The notes beneath the pieces were generated by a model that made no database searches, had not been told where the DNA came from, and saw only the letters and a list, made by a program, of their open reading frames with translations. A DNA stretch of 64,000 nt, taken from the NCBI RefSeq assembly GCF_027579695.1, contig NC_083587.1:51639021-51703020 (forward strand). The letters run 5' to 3'. The stretch is from Neoarius graeffei. Taxonomy: Eukaryota > Chordata > Actinopteri > Siluriformes > Ariidae. Shown piece after piece: positions 1 through 9,937 of this stretch. Both the position numbers and the translations under genes were made by a program. Position 1 is the first letter of the stretch; each line of letters begins with the position of its first letter.

Positions 1-513
1 TGTGATTGGTGGACAGTTCATACTGAGTACAGAAAAAAATATGGCTGCAGACACATTAACTGCATATCTGCGAATTAAAATGAACTGTGATGAGGAGCTG
101 GGTCCGTCTCAGAAACCGGTCTCTCATTTGGGACATTATGGTAAAAAAAATACATTTTCTAATTTTGCTATTTTTTTTTGCATTTACCTAACACTCAATG
201 TTTCTTTTGTCATGTTGAATAAGAATAAAGATAGTATCTTGCTTTATCTGGCCTCCACTGTGGAACATTTTTTTTTAATTACAATTCAAATGCTTTTGTA
301 AAATTGATTTCCATATAAAATAACTACATCATGAAGAATTAAAGCCCCTCCTTCACAGAGGAGTGAAAATATTGAATAAATTTCCTCTTTTTGATTGCTT
401 GGGTTAAAAATGCCAAGTTATGATGACTGAATTGATTATTCACTTAAATATGAATAATATGATGCATTTTGGGTATTTGATATGGCGAAATAGGACAATA
501 GGACACAATGGAA
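1..513 (+). pseudogene. hAT transposase C-terminal tail, left copy of unit 1
   Basis: The first ~150 bases encode the end of a hAT-type C-terminal dimerisation (hATC) domain, with the stretch NMAADTLTAYLRIKMNCDEE, then AT-rich 3' sequence. The same segment recurs at 8262-8745, 32033-32918, 40634-41124 and 59766-60253. Here it lacks the upstream part of the domain: the left junction reads into 'gtgattggtggacag', and the identical junction occurs at 32019. This is therefore a truncated duplicate inherited with the large repeat unit, and no function is expected. Confidence 0.7.
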
Positions 514-1088
514 CAGGGTATCTGCACATTTTTCAAGTACAAATTTAAAGACTTTTAAGACCTTTTCAAGACCTCTAAATGGAAAAATTAAGACTGTACC
601 ATGGCAAAGAAAATGATAAATACGACAACTTAAAACTGTTTTCTGCAATAGTTTTTTTACTAACTTTAAGAAGAATGCACCCAATTGGTGAACAACAGGG
701 TGCATCAATGGCAACTGTTAGACATGCAAACAGCTGAAGCAAAGTCGTGCGTTTTGGGCTGCAGAACTACTGTAGCAGCAAGGAGAAGACTGGTGTTTAC
801 TGGAGAACACACCATGAATCATTTCAAAAACGAAAACAATAAACGGCAAGTAGAACCAGCTGAACAACCTTAGCCGGCATTATTTCAATCCCCAAAGATT
901 ATCTTTGATGATGTGTCATTTTGTGTCTGACAGCAAAATCAGTCTGAGTGTCGTACAGTATACAGCTGGCTGAGGAAGTTCTCGAGTATCTTCTGTATTA
1001 TAGCAGGTAAAAGCATAAACCTGTTTATGCAGTCATACAATCATCAGAGCGTTACATTAAACACAGAAAAACAACTGTCACCTTTCAT
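514..1088 (+). mobile_element. Left-terminal fragment of a second hAT element (hAT-2)
   Basis: The segment begins with CAGGGTATCTGCAC, a typical fish hAT terminus, and continues with the T/A-rich 'gacttttaagacc' subterminal repeats. It is identical in layout to the left ends at 8746, 32919, 41125 and 60254. It is cut at 1088 by the SINE, and the matching right terminus is not on this side of the unit. A 62-codon open frame (685-873) is conserved in all copies but matches no family I recognise. Confidence 0.6.
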
Positions 1089-1463
1089 CATCTCATCTCA
1101 TTATCTGTAGCCGCTTTATCCTGTTCTACAGGGTCGCAGGCGAGATGGAGCCTATCCCAGCTGACTATGGGCGAAAGGCGGGGTACACCCTGGACAAGTC
1201 GTCAGGTCATCACAGGGCTGACACATAGACACAGACAACCATTCACACTCACATTCACACCCACGGTCAATTTAGAGTCACCAGTTAACCTAACCTGCAT
1301 GTCTTTGGACTGTGGGGGAAACCGGAGCACCCGGAGGAAACCCACGCGGACACGGGGAGAACATGCAAACTCCGCACAGAAAGGCCCTCGCCGGCCACGG
1401 GGCTCGAAACCAGACCTTCTTGCTGTGAGGCGACAGCGCTAACCACTACACCACCGTGCCGCC
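1089..1463 (-). mobile_element. tRNA-derived fish SINE, full length
   Basis: Read on the minus strand it starts GGCGGCACGGTGGTGTAGTG (pol III A-box region), has a B-box like GGTTCGAGCCC about 50 bases in, carries a ~300-bp body, and ends in (ATGAG)n. The B-box here has one change (gctcgaaaccag). The same insertion is present at the start of all three large units, so it predates their duplication. Confidence 0.85.
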
Positions 1464-2563
1464 CCCCCAGTGTTATTTGGTAATAAAATATTTTAAATCT
1501 CTCTTCATCCAAAAGGATTTTTGAGTCTTATTATTTGTTTGTGATATTACGTTGTATTTTATTATAGAAAACAATACCATTTAACTGTCATAATAGGGTA
1601 ATCCCATACATAAATATAACTTCTATATAATGCTGCAGTATGAAGTGTGTCATGTTTGAGAAAGCAAGTGTGTATAAACTGTCAGAGAAAGAGAGAGAGA
1701 ATAAAATCAAAGTTAAAAAATTTACTCAAACAAACAAACCACCCCAGACCACTTATTTGGAATGAAAGTTATTTATTTATATATTTTTAAAGATTATCAT
1801 TATAGGGATGATTTTACATCAGTAGGAATAAAAAACAAATACGTAAAACAACTATAATTTCATGCTGAATAACAGAAAAGGCACTATGCACTCAGAGAAG
1901 CAGCATTATTTTATTATTTTCAAATGATTGTCAGTAGGTTTAGTAGTCCCATCCCCCAAAACATCATTAATATGCTTGACTAGACAAAGTTAAAGAAACA
2001 TACAGATGGGTGACGAATTAAAGGAGACTCAGTAAGGTGTTGGGTCATGATAAGCCACCAAAACACCCTCAATGCACCATATTATAGATTCTACAAGTCT
2101 CTGGAAATGTACCAGAATGATGATGACTGTTCTTCCAAAAGGTTTATGGTGTGGTGGTGGTGGAATAGAGCGCAGTGTGACAGAGGTATGTGCCAGTCCA
2201 AGATCTCCCTAAGGTGTCTGAGTGGCTTGAAATGGCCATAGCATATGATTTATATCATTTTGCTTTTTATCAACCTTTCAGCGAGTCCTCGTGCTCTGTG
2301 GATGGAGATGGGGTCATCGTGGATGAAGGTTTCATCACAGGATAAAGGTGATGCGTTAGCAGAACTTTGGATTGATTTGAAGAGATGCTTCACTATAAGG
2401 GGACAAGTGGATACCAGCAACATGGTGCCACCATTGTTTCTTTTACTTTGTCAGTCTACATACATCTATATGCAGGAGTGCAAACCATGAGAACTTCCCC
2501 ACACTATCGGCAGATCCGGGGGTTCAAAACAAGCATTATAATTTTCTAAATGTCCTTCTAAGG
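1464..2563. other. 3' flank of ccdc127 copy 1, no gene seen
   Basis: This is AT-rich sequence shared with 33874-35000 and 52323-53447. Short open frames here are not supported by motifs and differ between copies. AATAAA-like hexamers on the minus strand near 1772 and 1910 could serve as ccdc127 polyadenylation signals, but none is clearly better than the others. Confidence 0.5.
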
Positions 2564-5500
2564 TCACTTGACATCAGACAGTGACCCTTTCAACCTGCCC
2601 TCTGCTCTCTTGTGTTTCTGCAGTGTAACCTGCAGCCTCCAGTATTTAAGATACAGCCACATCAGCTGCCCATTTTTCCTCTTGTCCATACTCAACATCT
2701 GTGCGCAGTGCCTATCATTTTTAAAAATGTCCTTGATGTCATTCTCCAGGCCCAATTCCACCCCCGCTGGGTCCCTGGCCACTCTGACCAGCAGATTTCT
2801 CTCGATCACCATCCTGCGTTCCTTGGGCAGCAGCAGGCTGCAGAAGGCACTCTGCCTCTCCACCAGCTGGTGCTCCAGTTCATTTAGCAAAACCTGGGCT
2901 CCCTGCTGCCACTCCTGCTCCTGTTGCAGAGCTTCATAAAGCAGCAGTCCAGCTGTTCCAGTCTGCAGGGCACGCTTCTTCTTGTCCTCTAGCTCTTCAC
3001 GTTCCTTCTGCAGCTGCTTACGCTCCTCCATGAGATGTTGGCTGTGAGAGGCCATGGCCTTCTTGTAGTGCTCCACCTGGTCATGCGCTTTCTCTACCTC
3101 TTGCTCCAGGAGGGTAGTTGTGCGTCGGTTCTCCATCAGCGTATCTTTATACTTGAGCTCCAGGTCTTTGGCGATGGCAGGCACTTGCCCCTCAAACCGG
3201 ATTTTAACTTCTTGGATCTGCCTCTGCGACTCACGTTTCCAGATCCAACCTGACAGGATGAAGAAGTTAATATGCAACTTTTTATAAGAAGGATTAAGTT
3301 AAATTTTTTTTTTTTGCGGTCCACATCCTGCGCTCTGATTGGCTGGCGAGCGGGTCGGTATCCTACGGCACGGACCCCAGTTACGGACCTCTGGCAACTC
3401 GCTCGTTCACAACAGCAAACATTGTAGCAATTTTTGTCAACATTTATTTTCGCATTTCTCAGGAGAATAGCATTAATTTTACAGCATGGACAGTGATAAC
3501 GACAGTGTTCACAGCAAAAGTGAGTTTTACTACCCTGATGAAGATGAAATAAAAGAACATTTCAGGAGAAAGCTAAAAACCTGTAATTTGCTAACGCCGA
3601 GCAAAAACATGGCTGAATCCTGAATGACTCTTATTTGTATAAATAGGGGACTACATAGGCGGCAAAATGTAGTTTTTTTCCTGCCATGAAAGTGCACTTG
3701 TATACTGAGGAGGAAGCCATTTGCATTACAGCCGTGAACGAGGATTCAAAACAGCATTAATTTTACAGCATGGATAGCGATAACGACAGTGTTCACAGTG
3801 AAAGCGAGTTTTACTACCCTGAGGAAGAAGAAATAAACGAAAACATTTCAGGAGAAAGCTAAAAACCTATAACTTGCTAACGCCGAGCAAAAACATGGCT
3901 GAATCCTGAATGACTCCTATTTGTATAAATAGGGGACTACATAGGCAGCAAAACGTAGTTTTTTTCCTGTCATGGAAGTGCACTTGTATAGTGAGGAGAA
4001 AGCAATTTGCATTACAGCCATGAACGAAGATTCAAAATGGCGGCTCGGCTCGGTTTTCCCATTCGGGCGCCCTCGTTTTCTGTTAGAATTTGGTAAAGAA
4101 AAAAATAAATATATTATTTACCAGCTTAAGGTCGGTCCGTATGGTGAAATACCGTGACCTCGGCCTTGACTACTGACCTCGGCCCAGAGGGCCTCACTCA
4201 GTACTTTCAAGACCTCAGTCACGGTATTTCACCATACGGACCTCCCAGCTGGTAAATAACATATATATGACAAGAGCAAAGAGAAATAAGGACATAACGT
4301 ATATTTAAAACCAGTGGATTACTTCTTTTGCTTCACAAGTGGTTGATGTGTTCCTCCCCATCAAAAATACTGAATAAAACAATAGTTTTAGAGATATAAA
4401 GATGAAAAGCCCTTCTCCCCTTCTTTGATAACAAACATGCTGCTGACTAAAGCTTATGGCTATGATTGGATAAATGGTTGCATTTCAGTGTGGCACTACT
4501 GCAATACAGTGATGAAAGTGAATTAAATGCTGACTTGCATTCGAAGTAAATGTATTATAATAATGTAATAAAGTCAGTATTTAATTCTTAAAAAAAAGAA
4601 AACATTCCCTGCTAACTGTCTTTCACCGAAGACAAAGTGGTGTCACACAAAGAAGACTGTGCTTTTCAGTTTGACAAGTTCTCATGTCAAACGTGAAAAG
4701 CAATACCGTCTGTGTATTGTGCGTCACTCTTTTCTCTCCGGCACAAAATCCTCTCCATATGATGGCTGACTCATCCGAGTTATGAAAGGGTGTGGTTTGG
4801 GGTTGGTCTGCCCAAGTTAGTCTTCGGGAAAGTGAAAGAAGGTGAAAATGCATTTCCAGTTTGGTTGATTATAAAATGGCATGACCTGTTCAAGTACAGA
4901 AACTTATCTAATGACGAAAGAAACTTTTTTTGAAATCTTATATGTCTTCAGTAGATTTTATACAAACCCCATTTCCAGAAAAGATGAGATATTTTCCAAA
5001 ATGCAATAAAAAGAAAAATCTGCGATTTGTTAATTCACGTGAACCTTTATTTAACTGACAAAAGTACAAAGAAAAGATTTTCAGTAGTTTTACTGATGAA
5101 CTTAATTTTATTTTGTAAATATGAACAAAGTTAGAATTTGATGCCTGTAGCATACTCAAAAAAAAAAAGTTGGGACAGAGGCAAAATAAGACTGAAAAGT
5201 TTATAGGATATTCAAGTAACGCTATTCTGGAAGATTCCACAATAAGCAGGTTAACTGGTAACAGCTGAGGGTATCATGACTGGGTGTAAAAGGAGCATGC
5301 ACTAAAGGCTCAGTATTTGCAAGCAAGGATGGGTCATGGCTCACTCCTTAGTGCCAAAATTCATGAGAAAATTGTTCGTCAAGTCCAAAAAGAACATTTC
5401 TCAACATAAGATTGCAGAGAATTTAGGTCTTTCAAAATCTACAAAGATTCAGGGAATTCGGAGACAGCTCAGTGCGTAAAGGGCAAGGTCAGAAACTACT

Positions 5501-6707
5501 GTTGAATGTGCGTGACCTTCGAGCCCTCACATGGTACTGCCTGAGAAACCATCATGCTAACGTGACAAATATAGCCACATGGGCTTGGGAGTACTTCAGA
5601 AAACTGTTGTCACTGAACAGAGTCTGCCGCTACACCCAGAAATGTAACCTGAAACTGTATTACGCAAAGAGGAAGCCAGTCGTCAATTCTATGCAGAAAT
5701 GACCCAGATTTCTCTGGGTCTGAACTCATATCAGATGGACCGAAAGACAGTGAAAGCATGTGCTGTGGTCAGATGAGTCCACATTTCAGTTTGTTTTTGG
5801 GAAAATCAGACATCGAGTTCTCAACCGCCAAAGGTGAACAAGACCATCCAGTTTGTTATCAGAGAAAGGTGCAAAAGCCAGCATCTGTGATGATTTTTTT
5901 TTGGAGGGGGGATCAATGCCTGTGGCATGAGTAAGTTGCATATGTGCGAAGGTACCATTTATGCAGAGGCGTATATTGGGATTTTAGAGAGACATATGTT
6001 GCCATCAAGGCAACGTCTCTTCCTGGGAAGTCCATGCTTGAGCAGGACAATCCTAGACCTCATTCTGCATAGGCTACAATAGCGTTGCTTCGTAGACGCA
6101 GAGTGCGTGCGCTTGACTGGCCTGCTGCCAGTCCAGATCTGTCTCCTAATGTATGGCGCATCATGATGAGGAGAATCAGACAACGGCAGCCATGGACTGT
6201 TGAGCAGCTGAAGTCTTGTATCAAGCAAGAATGGACAAAAATTCCAATTGCAAAACTACAACAATTAGATCCCATACGATTAAAAAGTGATGTAACACAA
6301 TAGTAATAATGCCTGTTCCAAGTTTTTTTTTTAAAGTGTGTTGCAGGCATCAAATTCTAACTTTGTTTATATTTACAAAATACAATTAAGTCGGTCAGTA
6401 AAACTATTGCAAATCTTTTGTCAGTTAAATAAAGGTTCACGTGAATTAATAAATCACAAATTTTTGTTTTTATTGCATTTTAGAAACTTTTTTTGAAATG
6501 AGGTTTGTACAAGCATGGGCCATGCCACTGCAATGCCAGTAACAAACTTTTGCATGATCGTAGAAGGATTCTTTTACTAAGATACTCACGAAAAGCCGCA
6601 AGGCCGAGCATGGGGACTAACAGAGCATAGTTCCATTTCCCTCCATCAGAACCCTCACGTGGCACTGGCCTTATATTCCATCCAGGAGGATCATTCAGGT
6701 TGTCCAT
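2564..6707 (-). CDS. ccdc127: ccdc127 copy 1, two coding exons, open frame
   Basis: Coding exon 1 is 6707-6590 (118 nt, starting MDNLNDPPGWN) and coding exon 2 is 3249-2564 (686 nt), together 267 codons plus stop; human CCDC127 is about 260 aa as I recall. The donor is C|GTGAGT and the acceptor CTGTCAG|GT, which restores AAF-R-WIW as in the human protein. A hydrophobic segment (about residues 27-43, YALLVPMLGLAAFRWIW) spans the junction, followed by a Glu/Lys/Gln-rich coiled coil (about 45-135) and a conserved C-terminal block, NGQLMWLYLKYW. A 'ttttaattgcag' just upstream of the ATG suggests an intron after a non-coding first exon, which I could not place. The ~3.3-kb intron carries a tandem/foldback repeat and a dead Tc1 element. 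Compared with copy 3 it has substitutions at conserved sites (VIERNLL instead of EIEKNLL), so relaxed constraint is possible. The family is a poorly characterised coiled-coil protein, which I recall being linked to mitochondria. Confidence 0.78.
3300..4290. repeat. 284-bp tandem duplication plus foldback inside the ccdc127 intron (copy 1)
   Basis: Two direct copies of about 284 bp start at 3471 and 3755 ('cattaattttacagcatgga'). Each contains a short acidic open stretch, MDSDNDSVHSKSEFYYP. They are followed by an inverted repeat at 4115-4260, where 'ccgtatggtgaaataccgtg' faces its complement over a ~60-bp loop. Sequence from 3315 to 3420 is GC-richer with a CCAAT-like 'ctgattggctgg', resembling the promoter of a transposon gene. 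I infer a decayed DNA transposon of unassigned superfamily, present in all three units. Confidence 0.5.
4291..4960. other. ccdc127 intron sequence, nothing recognised
   Basis: This is unique-looking AT-rich intron sequence, conserved at the matching place in copies 2 (37090-37771) and 3 (56425-57128). No coding exon, RNA gene or repeat is recognised. Confidence 0.4.
4961..6509 (+). mobile_element. Tc1/mariner-type element, inactive, in ccdc127 intron (copy 1)
   Basis: TA-flanked ends read TACAAACCCCATTTCCAG on the left and a diverged complement, ending GAGGTTTGTA, on the right. Between them lies a plus-strand transposase in pieces. An N-terminal helix-turn-helix region (about 5290-5700) includes ISTSHANVTNIATW-like sequence, and a DDE region (about 5890-6300) has a Tc1-like second-Asp box near 6050 and WPAASPDLSPNVW after it. 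Several stops and frame changes interrupt it (for example between 5700 and 5890), and the same lesions occur in copies 2 and 3. It therefore died before the unit was copied. Confidence 0.8.
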
Positions 6708-6719
6708 GGAGATAATCTG

Positions 6720-7330
6720 CAATTAAAAGTCAGTCAAACTGTGACACTGGTACTCTGAAGTTTCTTAATACATTTAAAAAAAAAAATGCATTTCAGATCA
6801 TGCACACAGTTTGCTCAGTTGTCCCCATCAGGGTTCATAATGTTTCACTTTGATTCACTGGTTTATAAATTACACCTGCTGGGGCAAAACAGCATATCAG
6901 GTCTGAATGTTATAGCATTATGCACTGAAGCACAACACCATACATGTCAAGTTATACGGTTTCCCCGTATTTTGTATGGGAAAATGCAGTTTTTTGGCTA
7001 ATATGCATACACTGATTTTCATACGGGAAAATTACGTTTTGTATCAGAGATTTTTCCAGTTACTCAGAGAAAATTTTATTAGCATCCACCATTTATTTTT
7101 TAAACACATGCCCATATGCCCAATGAAACGGAACTATTTTCGATTTATGTGGTTTTATAGTTGCAACTGTAAAACCACAACAGCAACTGTAGTTAACCGG
7201 CGATTTCTGGTTTCGCTTCCCTAAACATTTTAATTGCTGATAGACATTATATGTAGACACAGATGACCAACACTCGTTACTACCATCAGTCGTCAGTAAA
7301 CTGGAAAAGTATTGAATGAAGAGTAATGGT
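6720..7330. other. Upstream region of ccdc127 copy 1, no gene assigned
   Basis: This stretch lies between the ccdc127 start exon and the plus-strand hATC exon. It includes decayed repeats of 'tttgtatgggaaaatgcag' type. A non-coding first exon and promoter of ccdc127 could lie here or further upstream, but I see no convincing donor, TATA or CpG cluster. Confidence 0.35.
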
Positions 7331-7995
7331 CAGGGATGAGAATGAAAAATATTTAAAAAGTCTGAAAAAACCAGGGCGGGGCCCATGGCCCAGGGGGGCG
7401 GGGCCCAGGGGCTAATGATTTTTGGCTATTTATTTATTTATTTATTTATTTATTTTCTTTATTATTAGACAGGGCTATTATTATTAGACAGGGAGATTAT
7501 TAGACAGGGAGATTATTATTAGACAGGGAGATTCTTTTGTGTAATCTGAGCCGAAGTGGGTTTTGTACTTTGGTTTTTTGGGGCGCACGCGCGCTCTCTC
7601 TGCCATGCCGATCCTGTAGGCTGCACTGACTCAGCTGAAAACTCCGGTCCTCGAGAAAAGAGATAAAAGCCCGCCCACACTGAAAGCTGATTGGCTTATT
7701 TTGCTGAGTAACCCAATCAGGATGCTCTTTGTCTGGCATGCGCTACGTACGTGAACAAGCACACAGGCAGTGTTGCCACATTGGGCGGTTTTAAGTGCAT
7801 TTTGGCGGGTTTGGAACATATTTTGGGATGGAAAACATTAGCAGTATCTGGCAACACTGCACACAGTCTCCCTTGCGCGCGCACATTCTAAGATGCGTGA
7901 TGCAGACCTTAATGTTGCGCGCGCACGCTCAAAAACGATCATTTTGGTCTGAAAAAGTCGGAAATCCGCCGATCGGCGGAAAATTCTCATCCCTG
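7331..7995. mobile_element. Non-autonomous DNA transposon with CAGGGATGAGAAT ends
   Basis: The terminal inverted repeats are CAGGGATGAGAAT and ATTCTCATCCCTG. The flanking AATGGT (7325-7330 and 7996-8001) is a 6-bp target duplication. The empty site 'gtaatggtggtaac' is seen in copies 2 (near 40146) and 3 (near 59503). Inside are GC-rich 'ggggcggggccc', an (ATTT)n run (7429-7455) and 'attattagacagggag' repeats. The termini look hAT-like, but hAT normally gives 8 bp, so the superfamily is left open. Confidence 0.75.
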
Positions 7996-8745
7996 AATGG
8001 TGGTAACGACCGTTGGTAACCTGTCTCTAAAATGTGTAGTAGGGGATGGAACCAATTTAACACCATTTACATGTTTGCCGTGCTCTGATTTTCTTTTATT
8101 GACCAGGAAAATAATAGATGTATATTGGGGAAAGGTGTTCGATGTAAAACCCGCTCTGGGTGTTGCCAGGTTTCCAATGCTGAAACAACTTTTTACTGCT
8201 TTGCTGTGCCTCCCACATAGCAATGCAGATAGTGAGAGGGCTTTTTCATTGGTTAGGAAAATTCATACTGAGGACAGAAAAAATATGGCTGCAGACACAT
8301 TAACTGCATATCTGCGAATTAAAATGAACTGTGATGAGGAGCTGGGTCCGTCTCAGAAACCGGTCTCTCATTTGGGACATTATGGTCAAAAAATAAATTT
8401 TCTAATTTTAGGGTTTTTTTGCATTTACCTAACACTCAATGTTTCTTTTGTCATGTTGAATAAGAATAAATATCGTATCTTGCTTTATCTGGTCTCCACT
8501 GTGGAACATTTTTTTTTATTACAATTCAAATGCTTTTGTAAAATTGATTTACATATAAAATAACTCCATCATGAAGAATTAAAGCCCCTCCTTCACAGAG
8601 GAGTGAAAATATTGAATAAATTTCCTCTTTTTGATTGCTTGGGTTAAAAATGCCAAGTTATGATGACTGAATTGATTATTCACTTAAATATGAATAATAT
8701 GAGACGTTTTGGGTATTTGATATGGCACAATAGGACACAATGGAA
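7996..8745 (+). pseudogene. hAT transposase C-terminal exon and 3' tail (copy 1)
   Basis: An open frame from 7997 runs through the hATC dimerisation domain. Key stretches are VARFPMLKQLFTALLCLPHS and NADSERAFSLVRKIHTEDRK (about 8160-8280), then TLTAYLRIKMNCDEELG. The catalytic DDE/RNase H-like part is missing, so this is only the last exon of a transposase or of a gene derived from one. It is open in copies 1 and 3 and interrupted by an insertion in copy 2. It lies upstream of ccdc127 and points the opposite way. Confidence 0.7.
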
Positions 8746-9281
8746 CAGGGTATCTGCACATTTTTCAAGTACAAATTTAAAGACTTTTAAGACCTTTTCA
8801 AGACCTCTAAAAAACTGTTTTAAAACTGTTTTCTGCAATAGTTTTTTTTTTACTAACTTTAAGAAGAATGCACCCAATTGGTGAACAACAGGGTGCATCA
8901 ATGGCAACTGTTAGACATGCAAACAGCTGAAGCAAAGTCGTGTGTTTTGGGCTGCAGAACTACTGTAGCAACAAGGAGAAGACTGGTGTTTACTGGAGAA
9001 CACACCATGAATCATTTCAAAAATGAAAACAATAAATGGCAAGTAGAACCAGCTGAACAACCTTAGCCGGCATTATTTCAATCCCCAAAGATTATCTTTG
9101 ATGATGTGTCATTTTGTGTCCGACAGCAAAATCAGTCTGAGTGTCGTACAGTATACAGCCGGCTGAGGAAGTTCTCGAGTATCTTCTGCATTATAGCAGG
9201 TAAAAGCATAAACCTGTTTATGCAGTCATACAATCCTCAGAGCGTTACATTAAACACAAAAAAACAACTGTCACCTTTCAT

Positions 9282-9372
9282 CATCTCATCTCATTATCTG
9301 TAGCCGCTTTATCCTGTTCTACAGGGTCGCAGGCAAGCTGGAGCCTATCCCAGCTGACTACGGGCGAAAGGC
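9282..9372 (-). mobile_element. SINE 3' fragment
   Basis: This is the last ~90 bp (tail end) of the same tRNA-derived SINE as at 1089, with the same upstream junction 'acaactgtcacctttcat'. It stops at 'gggcgaaaggc' and passes into AT-rich sequence. The identical break occurs at 41789 in unit 2, whereas unit 3 keeps a full SINE here. Confidence 0.8.
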
Positions 9373-9860
9373 TATTATTAGTAGTACAGTTATTTTATAC
9401 CAATGTTCACTATTTAAAAAAAATTATCTATAATCCATGAGTATTTGTTTGTATTCTACCAAATACTACTTTTTAATAATTATTTGTAATAATTTTTAAT
9501 AACTTAATTTTATAACATTTAATAATCCCTAGTACTTATTAATCACTAATTCATAAATAGTAATGATTAATAATCAATAATAATTACTATTACTACTAAT
9601 TATTATTAGTGGTTGTTAATATTATTCTTATTATTTTATTAAAAACACTGTTGTAGACGATAAGTAATGAAACTAAAAAAACTTTTTGTACAAATTATTT
9701 ATATTGTACTATATTTAGAATTATTGTATTTTCTGGAGTTCTTTTAAATTGAGTTTTGAAATAAAGGTTGTTTATATATTTATATTAAACTTAGTACAAT
9801 AAACAATGTTAATTATGTAAAAAAATGATGCTAATCATTATTATTATTAGTATTTCCTAT
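9373..9860. repeat. AT-rich low-complexity stretch
   Basis: The sequence is made almost entirely of 'taataatt', 'attatta' and similar words and is repeated at 41790-42260. No coding potential. It is probably internal sequence of the hAT-2 element. Confidence 0.6.
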
Positions 9861-9937
9861 AAGCCCCATTTTCCACCTGACTCTTGTGCGCATGCGCGAA
9901 CCCCCCTGCGTTTCACTCCGGAGCGCTTGACCTCTAA

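Noticed and set aside
2568-2939. Plus-strand open frames opposite ccdc127 exon 2 (also at 35011 and 53452)
   Set aside because: Antisense shadows of the coding exon; no independent support.
3471-4045. CRISPR-like or satellite array
   Set aside because: Only two direct copies without spacers; a simple tandem duplication inside an intron repeat.
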